NCBI GenBank assembly: GCA_023128635.1
Contig: JAGMDP010000012.1
Location: forward strand, 1 to 8,070
DNA length: 8,070 nucleotides
Direction of reading: 5' to 3'
Source: Candidatus Heimdallarchaeota archaeon
GTDB taxonomy: Archaea > Asgardarchaeota > Heimdallarchaeia > JABLTI01
The position numbers and the translations under genes were made by a program. Positions 1 to 6,013 of this stretch are shown here, piece by piece (the stretch's first letter is position 1; every line of letters begins with the position of its first letter). The notes under the pieces were generated by a model. It saw only the letters and a program-made list of their open reading frames with translations, was not told the DNA's origin and searched no databases.

Positions 1-90
1 GTTTCAGATAAGGAAGGAACAGATGCAGTAAAATGTGTAGTAGCAGCCATCGAAGCAGCGAAAACTGGAAAAGCAGTAGAAATTAAGTGA
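1..90 (+). CDS. C-terminal end of a probable Gfo/Idh/MocA-family oxidoreductase (partial)
   Basis: Frame 1 is open from the window edge to a TGA at 88-90 and encodes 29 residues ending AAKTGKAVEIK. The pattern of an Ala-rich helix followed by A-K-T-G-K-x-V and a short beta strand is typical of the extreme C-terminus of NAD(P)-dependent Gfo/Idh/MocA-type sugar or inositol dehydrogenases. There the last helix is usually written as AL..AI..SAKTGK.V. The Rossmann domain and catalytic residues lie outside the window, so substrate and reaction cannot be named. The gene is convergent with alaS, with 38 nt between the two stop codons, and so is not part of the ribosomal operon. That this is a real coding end is fairly sure; the family rests on one short motif. 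Confidence 0.55.
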   Translation, partial: VSDKEGTDAVKCVVAAIEAAKTGKAVEIK

Positions 91-130
91 ATCATAACAT
101 AGATCCACTTAGTTTTCCATTATTTTTTTT
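84..130 (+). terminator. Hairpin plus T-tract between convergent genes
   Basis: TAAGTG at 84-89 pairs with CACTTA at 106-111, and after one A/C mismatch ATC at 91-93 pairs with GAT at 102-104, leaving an 8-nt loop. On the plus strand it is followed by GTTTTCC and then a run of eight T at 123-130, with more T-rich sequence inside the alaS 3' end. This could end the plus-strand gene, since archaeal polymerase terminates at U-tracts. On the minus strand the hairpin has no comparable U-tract, so termination of alaS is not explained. The stem includes the last codons of the plus-strand gene. Confidence 0.4.
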
Positions 131-2894
131 ACTTTAATTTTTTAATTTGTTCTTTGAACTTATCTAGAGCAGCTGTGAGTTTCTTTGGATTTTTACCGCT
201 TCCTCTTGCAAATTGTGGTTTTCCTCCACCAGAACCTTCCATGATTTCAGCTACTATCTTGATTAAATCATTACTTGAAGCAGTTTTAGCAGCTTGCTTT
301 CCTGCTCCAACTGTTATGTATAATGATTCATTATCTATCAGTAGAATGAACAAATCATCAACTGCCTTAGTCAAGGTAAATACTAGTTGGCTTTGATAAT
401 CTGGGTCACTAGTAATCTCTTCTGCCAGAACCCTAAATTTACCAACTTTCTCTAATTTCTTCTCGAGTAAATTCGATTCCAAAACAGCTTTTTCTTTTTT
501 AAGTTCAAGAATTTCCTTCTTTTGTGTTTTCCATTCATTGAAGAAACGTTTTGCTGTTCCTGGCAATACTTTTAGTTCAATCCCCCACAAATCTAAAGTT
601 TGCTGCACTATTTTATTTCTTCGCTGAATTTCTTTTATTGCTGTCTCGCCAGTAACATATTCAAGTCTGACAACACCATCTTGAATTCTTTCAGCACTCA
701 ACAGAATGATAGGTCCTACTTCACCTGTGCTGTTTGCATGTGTTCCCCCACAAGCTTCAATATCAACATCATCAATAGCAACTATTCGAAGATACTTCCC
801 AGGAACAACTCCTCCTTGATATATTGTAAAACCATATTGCTTCTCAGCGACATCTCTTAGTAGAGTTTCTTTTGTAATAGGTAGATTGAGATAAACAATT
901 TCATTGGCTCGTTTCTCTATTTGTTCCAATTGGGCTCGTGTTAAGGAATCATAATGAGTAATATCTAATCGTCCTTTCTCAAGAGTTTTCTCTGCTCCAG
1001 CTTGCCAAATATGAGGACCGAGTACTTCTCTTGCAGCGGCATTAACGATATGAGTTCCAGTATGATGACTCATTAATATCCTTCTTCGATGAGGATCAAT
1101 GGTACATCGAACTTTCGTTCTTTTTGTTGGCAAAGGTTTTTCTAAAATGTGAATAATAATTGGGCCAACTTTTCTTACTTCTTTAATTGCCACTCCATCA
1201 ATAGTTCCTAAATCATGTACTTGCCCACCAGAGGTTGGGTAGAAACCTGTTTTCTTTAGAATTACAAAATTATCTTTTTGCCAAAGGATTTCTCCATCAA
1301 AAGTCATCATTTCATAATCGACAATTGTTTCGGGTAAATTATCTGGCAACTTTACATCAAGTTTTTTTGCTAAAGTTTTGGCTAGACTAGTGCGCTCATG
1401 AATTGCTGCAAGTTTTGCATAAAAGTCATCAGGAATACGAATTTCTTTACCTAAATCTTTAGCAACTTCCACAACCATTTCTGGGACAATACCGTTGGAA
1501 TCGTATAATTTTACAAGTTCTTCAGTTGAAATTGATTTGGAGGTTTTCAATCTTTTCTCGAGTATTTTTGCCCCTTTTTCTTTTGTTGATTTGTATCGCT
1601 TATATTCAATATCAAGAACTTTCCTAATGATGTCACCATGTTTGGTGTACCCTGGGAATAAATCTTTCAAGTCATCCATATGCCACTTGAATAAATCAAA
1701 GACATCAATTTCCCAATCATTCTCTGCGATAATTGCCCATGTTCTTCTGAGCAAGAATCTTAGATTATATCCTCCTCCAACATTTGAAGGTAAGGCACCA
1801 TCAGAAATAGCCCATAAAAGAGAGCGAGTATGATCGATTATTGAATAGACAGATTTCATAGGTTGAATCTCGCGTTTCAAATCATTCGGGTCCATACCAA
1901 GTGTTTTTGCAACATCTACCCAAACCTTTGCAACATCTGTTTCAGTATAATTTAACACTCCACTATATCGAGCATATTTCTTCCAGAAATTCTTGTCGGG
2001 CTTAAGACCAACTTCTTTCAGCACTTTCGGGATAACTGTATCAAAATTCACTTCATATTGTGTTGGAGTACCATTTATCAACCAAGTTGAACGACCAAGT
2101 CCTGCGCCCATATCGATAACAGTAGTAGATAAATCTGTATATGAACCATCAGGTTGAATTTCATAGGTCATATAGACTTGATTTCCTACCTCTAATCCTC
2201 TCACGAAAAATTCTAATGAACTCCCAAGGTTTCCACCTCCGAGCCACGCATCTTCGTGGTAAACTATTTCTCTAGGATCTAACCCTAATCCATTTGTTAA
2301 ATAATCATGAATATATTTTATTCCTTCTTCTTTAAAGTAGATGAATTTCTTTGGTTTATTGAACACTAATTGTCCAACCATAACAAATGATGTGAAATGC
2401 CTTCCTGATAATCCAACATTGTCCACATCATTAAATCTCAAACAAGGCTGAGGAATTAATACTGGATTTGCAGGTGGATCAACTTCTCCACTAACAACGT
2501 GCGGTTGGAAGCCATACACTGATGCTTGGACGAATTCAGCATCATCTCTCCAACGGGCAACTATGGGATACCTCGGAATGACTGTATGAGCGTGTTTCTC
2601 AAAAATCGGAACCCAAGCTTTCAGCCAAGTATCAGTGTAATTATATCGTTTACTAGATGGAGGATTATCAATAAAATCATAGGGTAAAAGCCCTTTCTTC
2701 AATCGACATTCTGGTTCATCACAATAATCCCGTTCTTCCATAGTCCAAAATGCCTTTCCACAAAAAGTACAAATTCCTCTACTAAATCCAAGTTCTCTTA
2801 ATGATTTAACTGGGTAAAATTTCTCTGGATTTGTTTTAGATTGTTTTGTAATCTGCTTTTTTAATTGATTAATATCTATTACCAAGGGGTTCAC
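129..2894 (-). CDS. alaS: Alanyl-tRNA synthetase, archaeal type
   Basis: Cytoplasmic enzyme that charges tRNA-Ala with alanine using ATP and hydrolyses mischarged Ser/Gly-tRNA. At 921 residues it is of normal archaeal AlaRS length. A Cys4 cluster (C42, C45, C58, C63) with the archaeal GKAFWT context opens the protein. The class II aminoacylation core spans about residues 70-440. The editing domain starts near 530 and holds the zinc-type residues H611 and H615 (HTGTH) and C715 and H719 (CGGTH). A charged coiled coil lies at about 788-820. The C-Ala domain ends with the Gly-rich GSGGGKPQFARGSG at 887-900, as in complete AlaRS proteins. The start is a GTG: the frame stays open upstream to a TAA at 2991-2993 but shows no ATG, GTG or TTG in between, and no strong SD precedes the GTG. 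It lies 167 nt after uL15 in the same direction, where secY would normally stand. No truncation is seen. Confidence 0.97.
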   Translation of the reverse strand: MNPLVIDINQLKKQITKQSKTNPEKFYPVKSLRELGFSRGICTFCGKAFWTMEERDYCDEPECRLKKGLLPYDFIDNPPSSKRYNYTDTWLKAWVPIFEKHAHTVIPRYPIVARWRDDAEFVQASVYGFQPHVVSGEVDPPANPVLIPQPCLRFNDVDNVGLSGRHFTSFVMVGQLVFNKPKKFIYFKEEGIKYIHDYLTNGLGLDPREIVYHEDAWLGGGNLGSSLEFFVRGLEVGNQVYMTYEIQPDGSYTDLSTTVIDMGAGLGRSTWLINGTPTQYEVNFDTVIPKVLKEVGLKPDKNFWKKYARYSGVLNYTETDVAKVWVDVAKTLGMDPNDLKREIQPMKSVYSIIDHTRSLLWAISDGALPSNVGGGYNLRFLLRRTWAIIAENDWEIDVFDLFKWHMDDLKDLFPGYTKHGDIIRKVLDIEYKRYKSTKEKGAKILEKRLKTSKSISTEELVKLYDSNGIVPEMVVEVAKDLGKEIRIPDDFYAKLAAIHERTSLAKTLAKKLDVKLPDNLPETIVDYEMMTFDGEILWQKDNFVILKKTGFYPTSGGQVHDLGTIDGVAIKEVRKVGPIIIHILEKPLPTKRTKVRCTIDPHRRRILMSHHTGTHIVNAAAREVLGPHIWQAGAEKTLEKGRLDITHYDSLTRAQLEQIEKRANEIVYLNLPITKETLLRDVAEKQYGFTIYQGGVVPGKYLRIVAIDDVDIEACGGTHANSTGEVGPIILLSAERIQDGVVRLEYVTGETAIKEIQRRNKIVQQTLDLWGIELKVLPGTAKRFFNEWKTQKKEILELKKEKAVLESNLLEKKLEKVGKFRVLAEEITSDPDYQSQLVFTLTKAVDDLFILLIDNESLYITVGAGKQAAKTASSNDLIKIVAEIMEGSGGGKPQFARGSGKNPKKLTAALDKFKEQIKKLK

Positions 2895-2942
2895 ACGCTT
2901 TTGGATTATCGGATTATTCTTTTCTCTCGAACTAATGTTTTT

Positions 2943-2965
2943 AATATTTTCTCTTAAACTTTCTG
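2943..2965 (-). promoter_or_regulatory. Candidate BRE/TATA promoter for alaS
   Basis: Read on the minus strand, this segment is purine-rich AGAAAG followed by TTTAAGAG (TATA-like, 2951-2958), then AAAATATTA. A TATA centre near 2955 would place the start site around 2930 and give a 5' leader of about 35 nt before the GTG at 2894. The region between uL15 and alaS is very AT-rich throughout, so such matches arise easily by chance. The call rests mainly on position, downstream of a probable uL15 terminator and upstream of alaS. Confidence 0.25.
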
Positions 2966-3007
2966 ATGATAAATTAGTAATAAATGCACTTTACATTGGC
3001 ATTTAGT

Positions 3008-3041
3008 CTCAACAAAAATAAAATCCCCGATAAATCGGAGA
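3008..3041 (-). terminator. Probable terminator after the ribosomal protein operon
   Basis: On the minus strand the RNA would form a stem of UCUCCGA with UCGGGGA (one U-G pair) around a 4-nt UUUA loop at 3024-3041. It is followed by the U-rich stretch UUUUAUUUUUGUU down to about 3010. It begins 20 nt past the uL15 stop codon and is the only clear stem plus U-tract in the intergenic region. Archaeal termination needs mainly the U-tract, and the hairpin may also protect the mRNA 3' end. It probably separates the ribosomal transcript from alaS, though readthrough cannot be excluded. Confidence 0.5.
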
Positions 3042-3061
3042 TAAGAAAAATGCAAGGAAAG

Positions 3062-3502
3062 CTATGATTTAGCTATTTTTGCTAAACCGCCTGCTTTCTT
3101 TATTTTTTCTTTTGCAGAAGCAGAGAAGGATTTAGCAATAACTGTCATTTTTTTAGCTTTACCTTTACCTATAACTTTTGTAACACCCATTTTGGTTGTA
3201 TCAATTGTAACATCTTTACCTGTTTTCGTTGCATAGCCTTTCTTTACGAACTCATCGATTTTCTCACTTATTTCGCCGATGTTAATTGCTTTTTGTGGGG
3301 GAGATGCTCTAGGTGGTCTAACGAAACCTTGACTTCCGAACTTTCGTCCTTCTTTTATGGAGCGCATCCATTCATGACGGGTTGCACCAGCATTACCAAC
3401 GCCACCTCTGCTACCAGCTTTCTTGTGACCTTTAGTGACTCCGTACCCATGATGCATGCTTCCTCTTTGTTTTCTTACTTTTCGTTTAAATCTTTGAACC
3501 AT
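3062..3502 (-). CDS. rpl15: 50S ribosomal protein uL15
   Basis: Large-subunit protein uL15 (archaeal L15, eukaryotic L27a/L28), a 23S rRNA binder that enters late in 50S assembly. The 146 residues match the usual archaeal length. The N-terminal half has the basic, glycine-rich rRNA-binding region (RKQRGSMHHGYG, GSRGGVGNAG, about residues 8-45). Next comes the GFVRPP segment near 60, and then the globular C-terminal domain with the Gly/Lys-rich loop VIGKGKAKK. The ATG at 3502 is preceded by GAGGG (3509-3513) at a spacing of 6 nt and lies 16 nt after uL30. It is the last gene of the operon here. In most archaea secY and then adk follow, but neither is present. Confidence 0.97.
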   Translation of the reverse strand: MVQRFKRKVRKQRGSMHHGYGVTKGHKKAGSRGGVGNAGATRHEWMRSIKEGRKFGSQGFVRPPRASPPQKAINIGEISEKIDEFVKKGYATKTGKDVTIDTTKMGVTKVIGKGKAKKMTVIAKSFSASAKEKIKKAGGLAKIAKS

Positions 3503-3518
3503 TATTATCCCTCACGTT

Positions 3519-3998
3519 TCACATCATTCTTGCAAGAAGATCGTTAATCTTCTCACCTCTGTAACCTAAATCACCACCTCTGGTGATGGGGTTTTTGACA
3601 CTTTTGAAACCTTTTCTGGGAGGATGTAATCTAAATATAGGTTTTAGACCATCAATATGACGCATGTCTGCTTTACCATCAAATATTGCTGTGATAAATG
3701 CAGCTTTGCTTTCAAATTTGTGTTCTTTCAAGAATTTAATGTCGATTTTCTTATTACCTCTGAGACGACCACGTTTATTAATCAAATCTGATAAAGTTTT
3801 TTTGTCGATTTCACCCCAGGTAACTACATCTTTTAGTTTTTGTAGCATGCCTTTATGAGTGCCATCATCTGGAACAACAACAGCATGATTGGGTCGTGTA
3901 AGTCTTATCAATTTAAGAGCATGTTTAATAGGTTTAGGTTGATCAACTGTACCTCTGATTCTTACAACTGCTAGTAATCCGGTTTGCTTCTTTGACAC
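3519..3998 (-). CDS. rpl30: 50S ribosomal protein uL30 (archaeal/eukaryotic L7-like)
   Basis: Large-subunit protein uL30, equivalent to bacterial L30 but with the long archaeal/eukaryotic form (eukaryotic L7). The 159 residues fit the archaeal family at about 155. The ferredoxin-like L30 fold is at residues 7-60, starting LAVVRIRG and including the RLTRPNHAVVVP strand. The archaeal extension contains LINKRGRL near 87-95 and ends with a basic HPPRKGFKSVK segment. Translation starts at a GTG (3996-3998). An in-frame TAG two codons upstream (4002-4004) leaves no earlier start, and AAGGA (4009-4013) serves as SD with a 10-nt spacing. It lies between uS5 and uL15, the standard archaeal order. Confidence 0.97.
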   Translation of the reverse strand: MSKKQTGLLAVVRIRGTVDQPKPIKHALKLIRLTRPNHAVVVPDDGTHKGMLQKLKDVVTWGEIDKKTLSDLINKRGRLRGNKKIDIKFLKEHKFESKAAFITAIFDGKADMRHIDGLKPIFRLHPPRKGFKSVKNPITRGGDLGYRGEKINDLLARMM

Positions 3999-4018
3999 TT
4001 TCTACACATCCTTGGTTT

Positions 4019-4639
4019 CTATCTACCCCAATCTCTAGGGGTCATTATTTTATAAGTAGCCTTTAAAGCTTCAAATGTTGCTTTAGCAAAATTTGGAGTT
4101 GTTCTAGTTTCTCCTCTTGTCTTTGTCCAGATATCAGTGATACCTGCGAGTTCAAAGACAATTTTTCCAACTTTTCCTGCTGCTAAACCTAATCCTTTTG
4201 GAGCTGGTTTGGCAATCACAACACAGTTTCCAGTTTTACCTCTGGTTTGGAAGGGAATACTATGAGGATCATGGCAGGAACATTCCCAGGAACCACATCC
4301 TCTTCTAATTGGGGATAAACGCAATTTAGCATCAGTTATCGCTTTACGAATAGCTGGGCCAATCTCCTTTGTTTTTGCTTCACCAATGCCAACAAAACCA
4401 TTTCGGTTGCCTACAGCAACACAAGCCTTAAATCTTGATTTCTCACCAGCATCGGTCTGTCTTTGGACAAGATTGATGTTAATTACTTCATCTTCTAGGT
4501 TTGAAACTAATGTATCAATAATTTGTTCCTCAGAAATCCTTAGTGATTGCTGGAAGATCTCATCTATTGAAGTAATTTCACCTTTTTGTACCATTCGACC
4601 GAGTTTTGTTTTTGGTTTCCATGCATGTAATTCAGACAT
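4019..4639 (-). CDS. rps5: 30S ribosomal protein uS5
   Basis: Small-subunit protein uS5 (eukaryotic S2), which sits near the decoding centre and mRNA entry and contributes to translational accuracy. The 206 residues are typical for archaea, which carry an N-terminal extension (1-48) absent from bacteria. The double-stranded RNA-binding-like S5 domain lies at about 50-113 with NGFVGIGEAKTKE. It is followed by the archaeal/eukaryotic signature RRGCGSWECSCHDPHSIPF (112-130) and by the C-terminal domain with GKTGNCVV, APKGLGLAAG and AGITDIWTKTRG. The ATG is 6 nt after the uL18 stop. Its weak SD GTGATG (4644-4649) overlaps that stop codon, which points to translational coupling. Confidence 0.97.
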   Translation of the reverse strand: MSELHAWKPKTKLGRMVQKGEITSIDEIFQQSLRISEEQIIDTLVSNLEDEVININLVQRQTDAGEKSRFKACVAVGNRNGFVGIGEAKTKEIGPAIRKAITDAKLRLSPIRRGCGSWECSCHDPHSIPFQTRGKTGNCVVIAKPAPKGLGLAAGKVGKIVFELAGITDIWTKTRGETRTTPNFAKATFEALKATYKIMTPRDWGR

Positions 4640-4645
4640 TTTTCA

Positions 4646-5470
4646 TCACTTCTTTGTTTTTGTGCTTGTGGTTTTTTTAACCGTTGAGCTTGTTGTTTTC
4701 TTAGGAGTTGTAGTTGGTTTTTTTGCAGTGGTAGCGGGTTTCTTTGCTGGAGTTGTTGTTTTCTTAGGAGTTGTTTTTGGTTTAGTTGTTGTTGGTTTCT
4801 TCTTTGGAGCAGTTTTCGCTTTGGCTTTTGAAGCTAGATTCTTTTTGTTTCTTGCTCCAAGTTTAGTCTTCAGTGAACCAGAAGCAGATTCTGCATCAAT
4901 AGCTTTAATTGCAGCTTTGAAGTATGTTGGTAGACTTTCTGGTTTTGCAGTTGTTTTCTTATAACCTGAAAATTGCTTGTTGTACTTTGCAGCACTTTTC
5001 TTCTTTAGTGCGACAGCATAATCTGCAATTGTCTTTCCAGTGTAACGATCTTCTGATGGGAAGATAGTCTTATCATGAGGAACCTTTAATCCTGCATGAA
5101 TAGCACCAGCAAGCATTGCTGAGATTCTAGTGTCTTTTCGACAAGTATTAATGCCAATATCAAGAATTGCCTCTTTTACTCCTACTGCCTTAGCATATTT
5201 ACCAGCAAGATAACCTGTTAAATAAGCAGAAGGAACATTACCAGTAGCACCTTTCCAGCCATACTTTTTGAGATGCTGTGAACTAGCGTCAACTAGTGTC
5301 TCATCACCAATTACTTTGGCTTGTATGATACTTACTCGTTCATGTTTGTTAGATCTTCTAACAACTAATCGATTCTTTCTTGACCTGAGTAGACGTTTTC
5401 GTCTATGGAAATTTGTTTTTCCTTCTCTTCTTCTTCTAAATTGAACGTGATAACTTGCACCTTTTGCCAT
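4646..5470 (-). CDS. rpl18: 50S ribosomal protein uL18 with long Lys/Thr/Pro-rich C-terminal tail
   Basis: Large-subunit protein uL18 (eukaryotic L5), which binds 5S rRNA with uL5 and helps form the central protuberance. The core (about residues 1-195 of 274) is typical of archaea: the N-terminal basic motif FRRRREGKT, then RLVVRRSNKH, SAYLTGYLAGKYA, LDIGI and the terminal AAIKAID helix. After it come about 80 extra residues; the last 60 are almost only K, T, P, A and S with repeated TPKK and AKKP units. Archaeal uL18 usually ends near 190-200, so the tail is unusual. I chose the ATG at 5470 because family members begin MA-x-G. A GTG at 5479, overlapping the eL19 stop by 4 nt, would add three residues. 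AGGAG (5483-5487) is 12 nt from the ATG but only 3 nt from the GTG, so the spacing does not settle the start. uS5 follows after 6 nt. Confidence 0.96.
   Translation of the reverse strand: MAKGASYHVQFRRRREGKTNFHRRKRLLRSRKNRLVVRRSNKHERVSIIQAKVIGDETLVDASSQHLKKYGWKGATGNVPSAYLTGYLAGKYAKAVGVKEAILDIGINTCRKDTRISAMLAGAIHAGLKVPHDKTIFPSEDRYTGKTIADYAVALKKKSAAKYNKQFSGYKKTTAKPESLPTYFKAAIKAIDAESASGSLKTKLGARNKKNLASKAKAKTAPKKKPTTTKPKTTPKKTTTPAKKPATTAKKPTTTPKKTTSSTVKKTTSTKTKK
4649..4828 (-). repeat. Low-complexity repeat region encoding the uL18 tail
   Basis: This region codes for the last 60 residues of uL18. A 22-nt exact direct repeat lies at 4690-4711 and 4753-4774. The 63-nt offset (21 codons) keeps it in frame, and each copy encodes a TPKK-centred unit. 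AKKPATT and AKKPTTT between them look like diverged copies of the same unit. The strand bias (A-rich coding strand, T/G-rich opposite strand) differs sharply from the uL18 core. It is best explained as in-frame repeat expansion of a Lys/Thr tail. Confidence 0.75.
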
Positions 5471-5475
5471 CTCAA

Positions 5476-6000
5476 TCACGTACTCCTTTGGGCCTTCTTC
5501 GAGCTTGCAACACGGAGTTCACGCATAACAGCATCAACTTCTGGTAACTTTCGTTTAGACATTCTGTTATCTTGAATATACATTCGAAGATAGTTTGCTG
5601 AACGAAACATTCCTCCTTTTGCTCGCAAATAGAGCAAACGATAGGTTGCTTTATCGATGAAGTTTTTATCTCGTAATACTTTCAGGTAAGCACGTTGCTT
5701 CCTTATTCGATTAATCCATTCTCTTCTTAGATCAGTTCGAGCAGCTTTTCGTCCTTTTCGACTACCATGCCCTCGTCTTTGTCCTTTAATTCTTTTAATG
5801 TGGAGTTCTCGGGCTCTACCTCGACTGATGCCTTGTATTTTTCTAGCTTTAATAGCACCACTATGAATTAAGGCACGAATATCTCTTCTAGTAAGGGCCA
5901 TTTGAACTTCATCTGCAGCATCAGGATCAATATAAACTCTATTGACTCCTATGCCTAGAATGTCGGCTGCAATGCTTCTTTGTGTTTTCAAATCAGTCAT
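5476..6000 (-). CDS. rpl19e: 50S ribosomal protein eL19
   Basis: Large-subunit protein eL19, found in archaea and eukaryotes but not bacteria. Its long helices thread through 23S rRNA and reach the subunit interface. The 174 residues include the N-terminal globular part (LKTQRSIAADILGIG, then VYIDPDAADEV), the RRDIRALIHSGAIKARKIQG helix-turn region and the basic linker GISRGRARE. The conserved RRGHGSRKGRKAAR follows at about 74-88, then the W-I-N-RIRKQR helix and the YLRAKGGMFRS segment. It is some 20 residues longer than the common archaeal form (about 150), through a basic C-terminal helix ending KKAQRST, but it lacks the TPKK tail of its two neighbours. The ATG is preceded by GAGGT (6011-6015) with a 10-nt spacing, overlapping the eL32 stop codon. 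Confidence 0.97.
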   Translation of the reverse strand: MTDLKTQRSIAADILGIGVNRVYIDPDAADEVQMALTRRDIRALIHSGAIKARKIQGISRGRARELHIKRIKGQRRGHGSRKGRKAARTDLRREWINRIRKQRAYLKVLRDKNFIDKATYRLLYLRAKGGMFRSANYLRMYIQDNRMSKRKLPEVDAVMRELRVASSKKAQRST

Positions 6001-6013
6001 CTTTCATCATACC

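Noticed and set aside
1495..1833. Plus-strand frame of 112 codons inside alaS
   Set aside because: Lies wholly opposite a continuous, well conserved AlaRS coding region, with no family resemblance seen.
4386..4964. Plus-strand open frame of 192 codons opposite uS5/uL18, rich in Val/Phe/Gly and looking like a membrane protein
   Set aside because: Its hydrophobic sequence is simply the antisense reading of the Lys/Thr-rich uL18 tail. The opposite strand holds two certain ribosomal genes and there is no SD or promoter.
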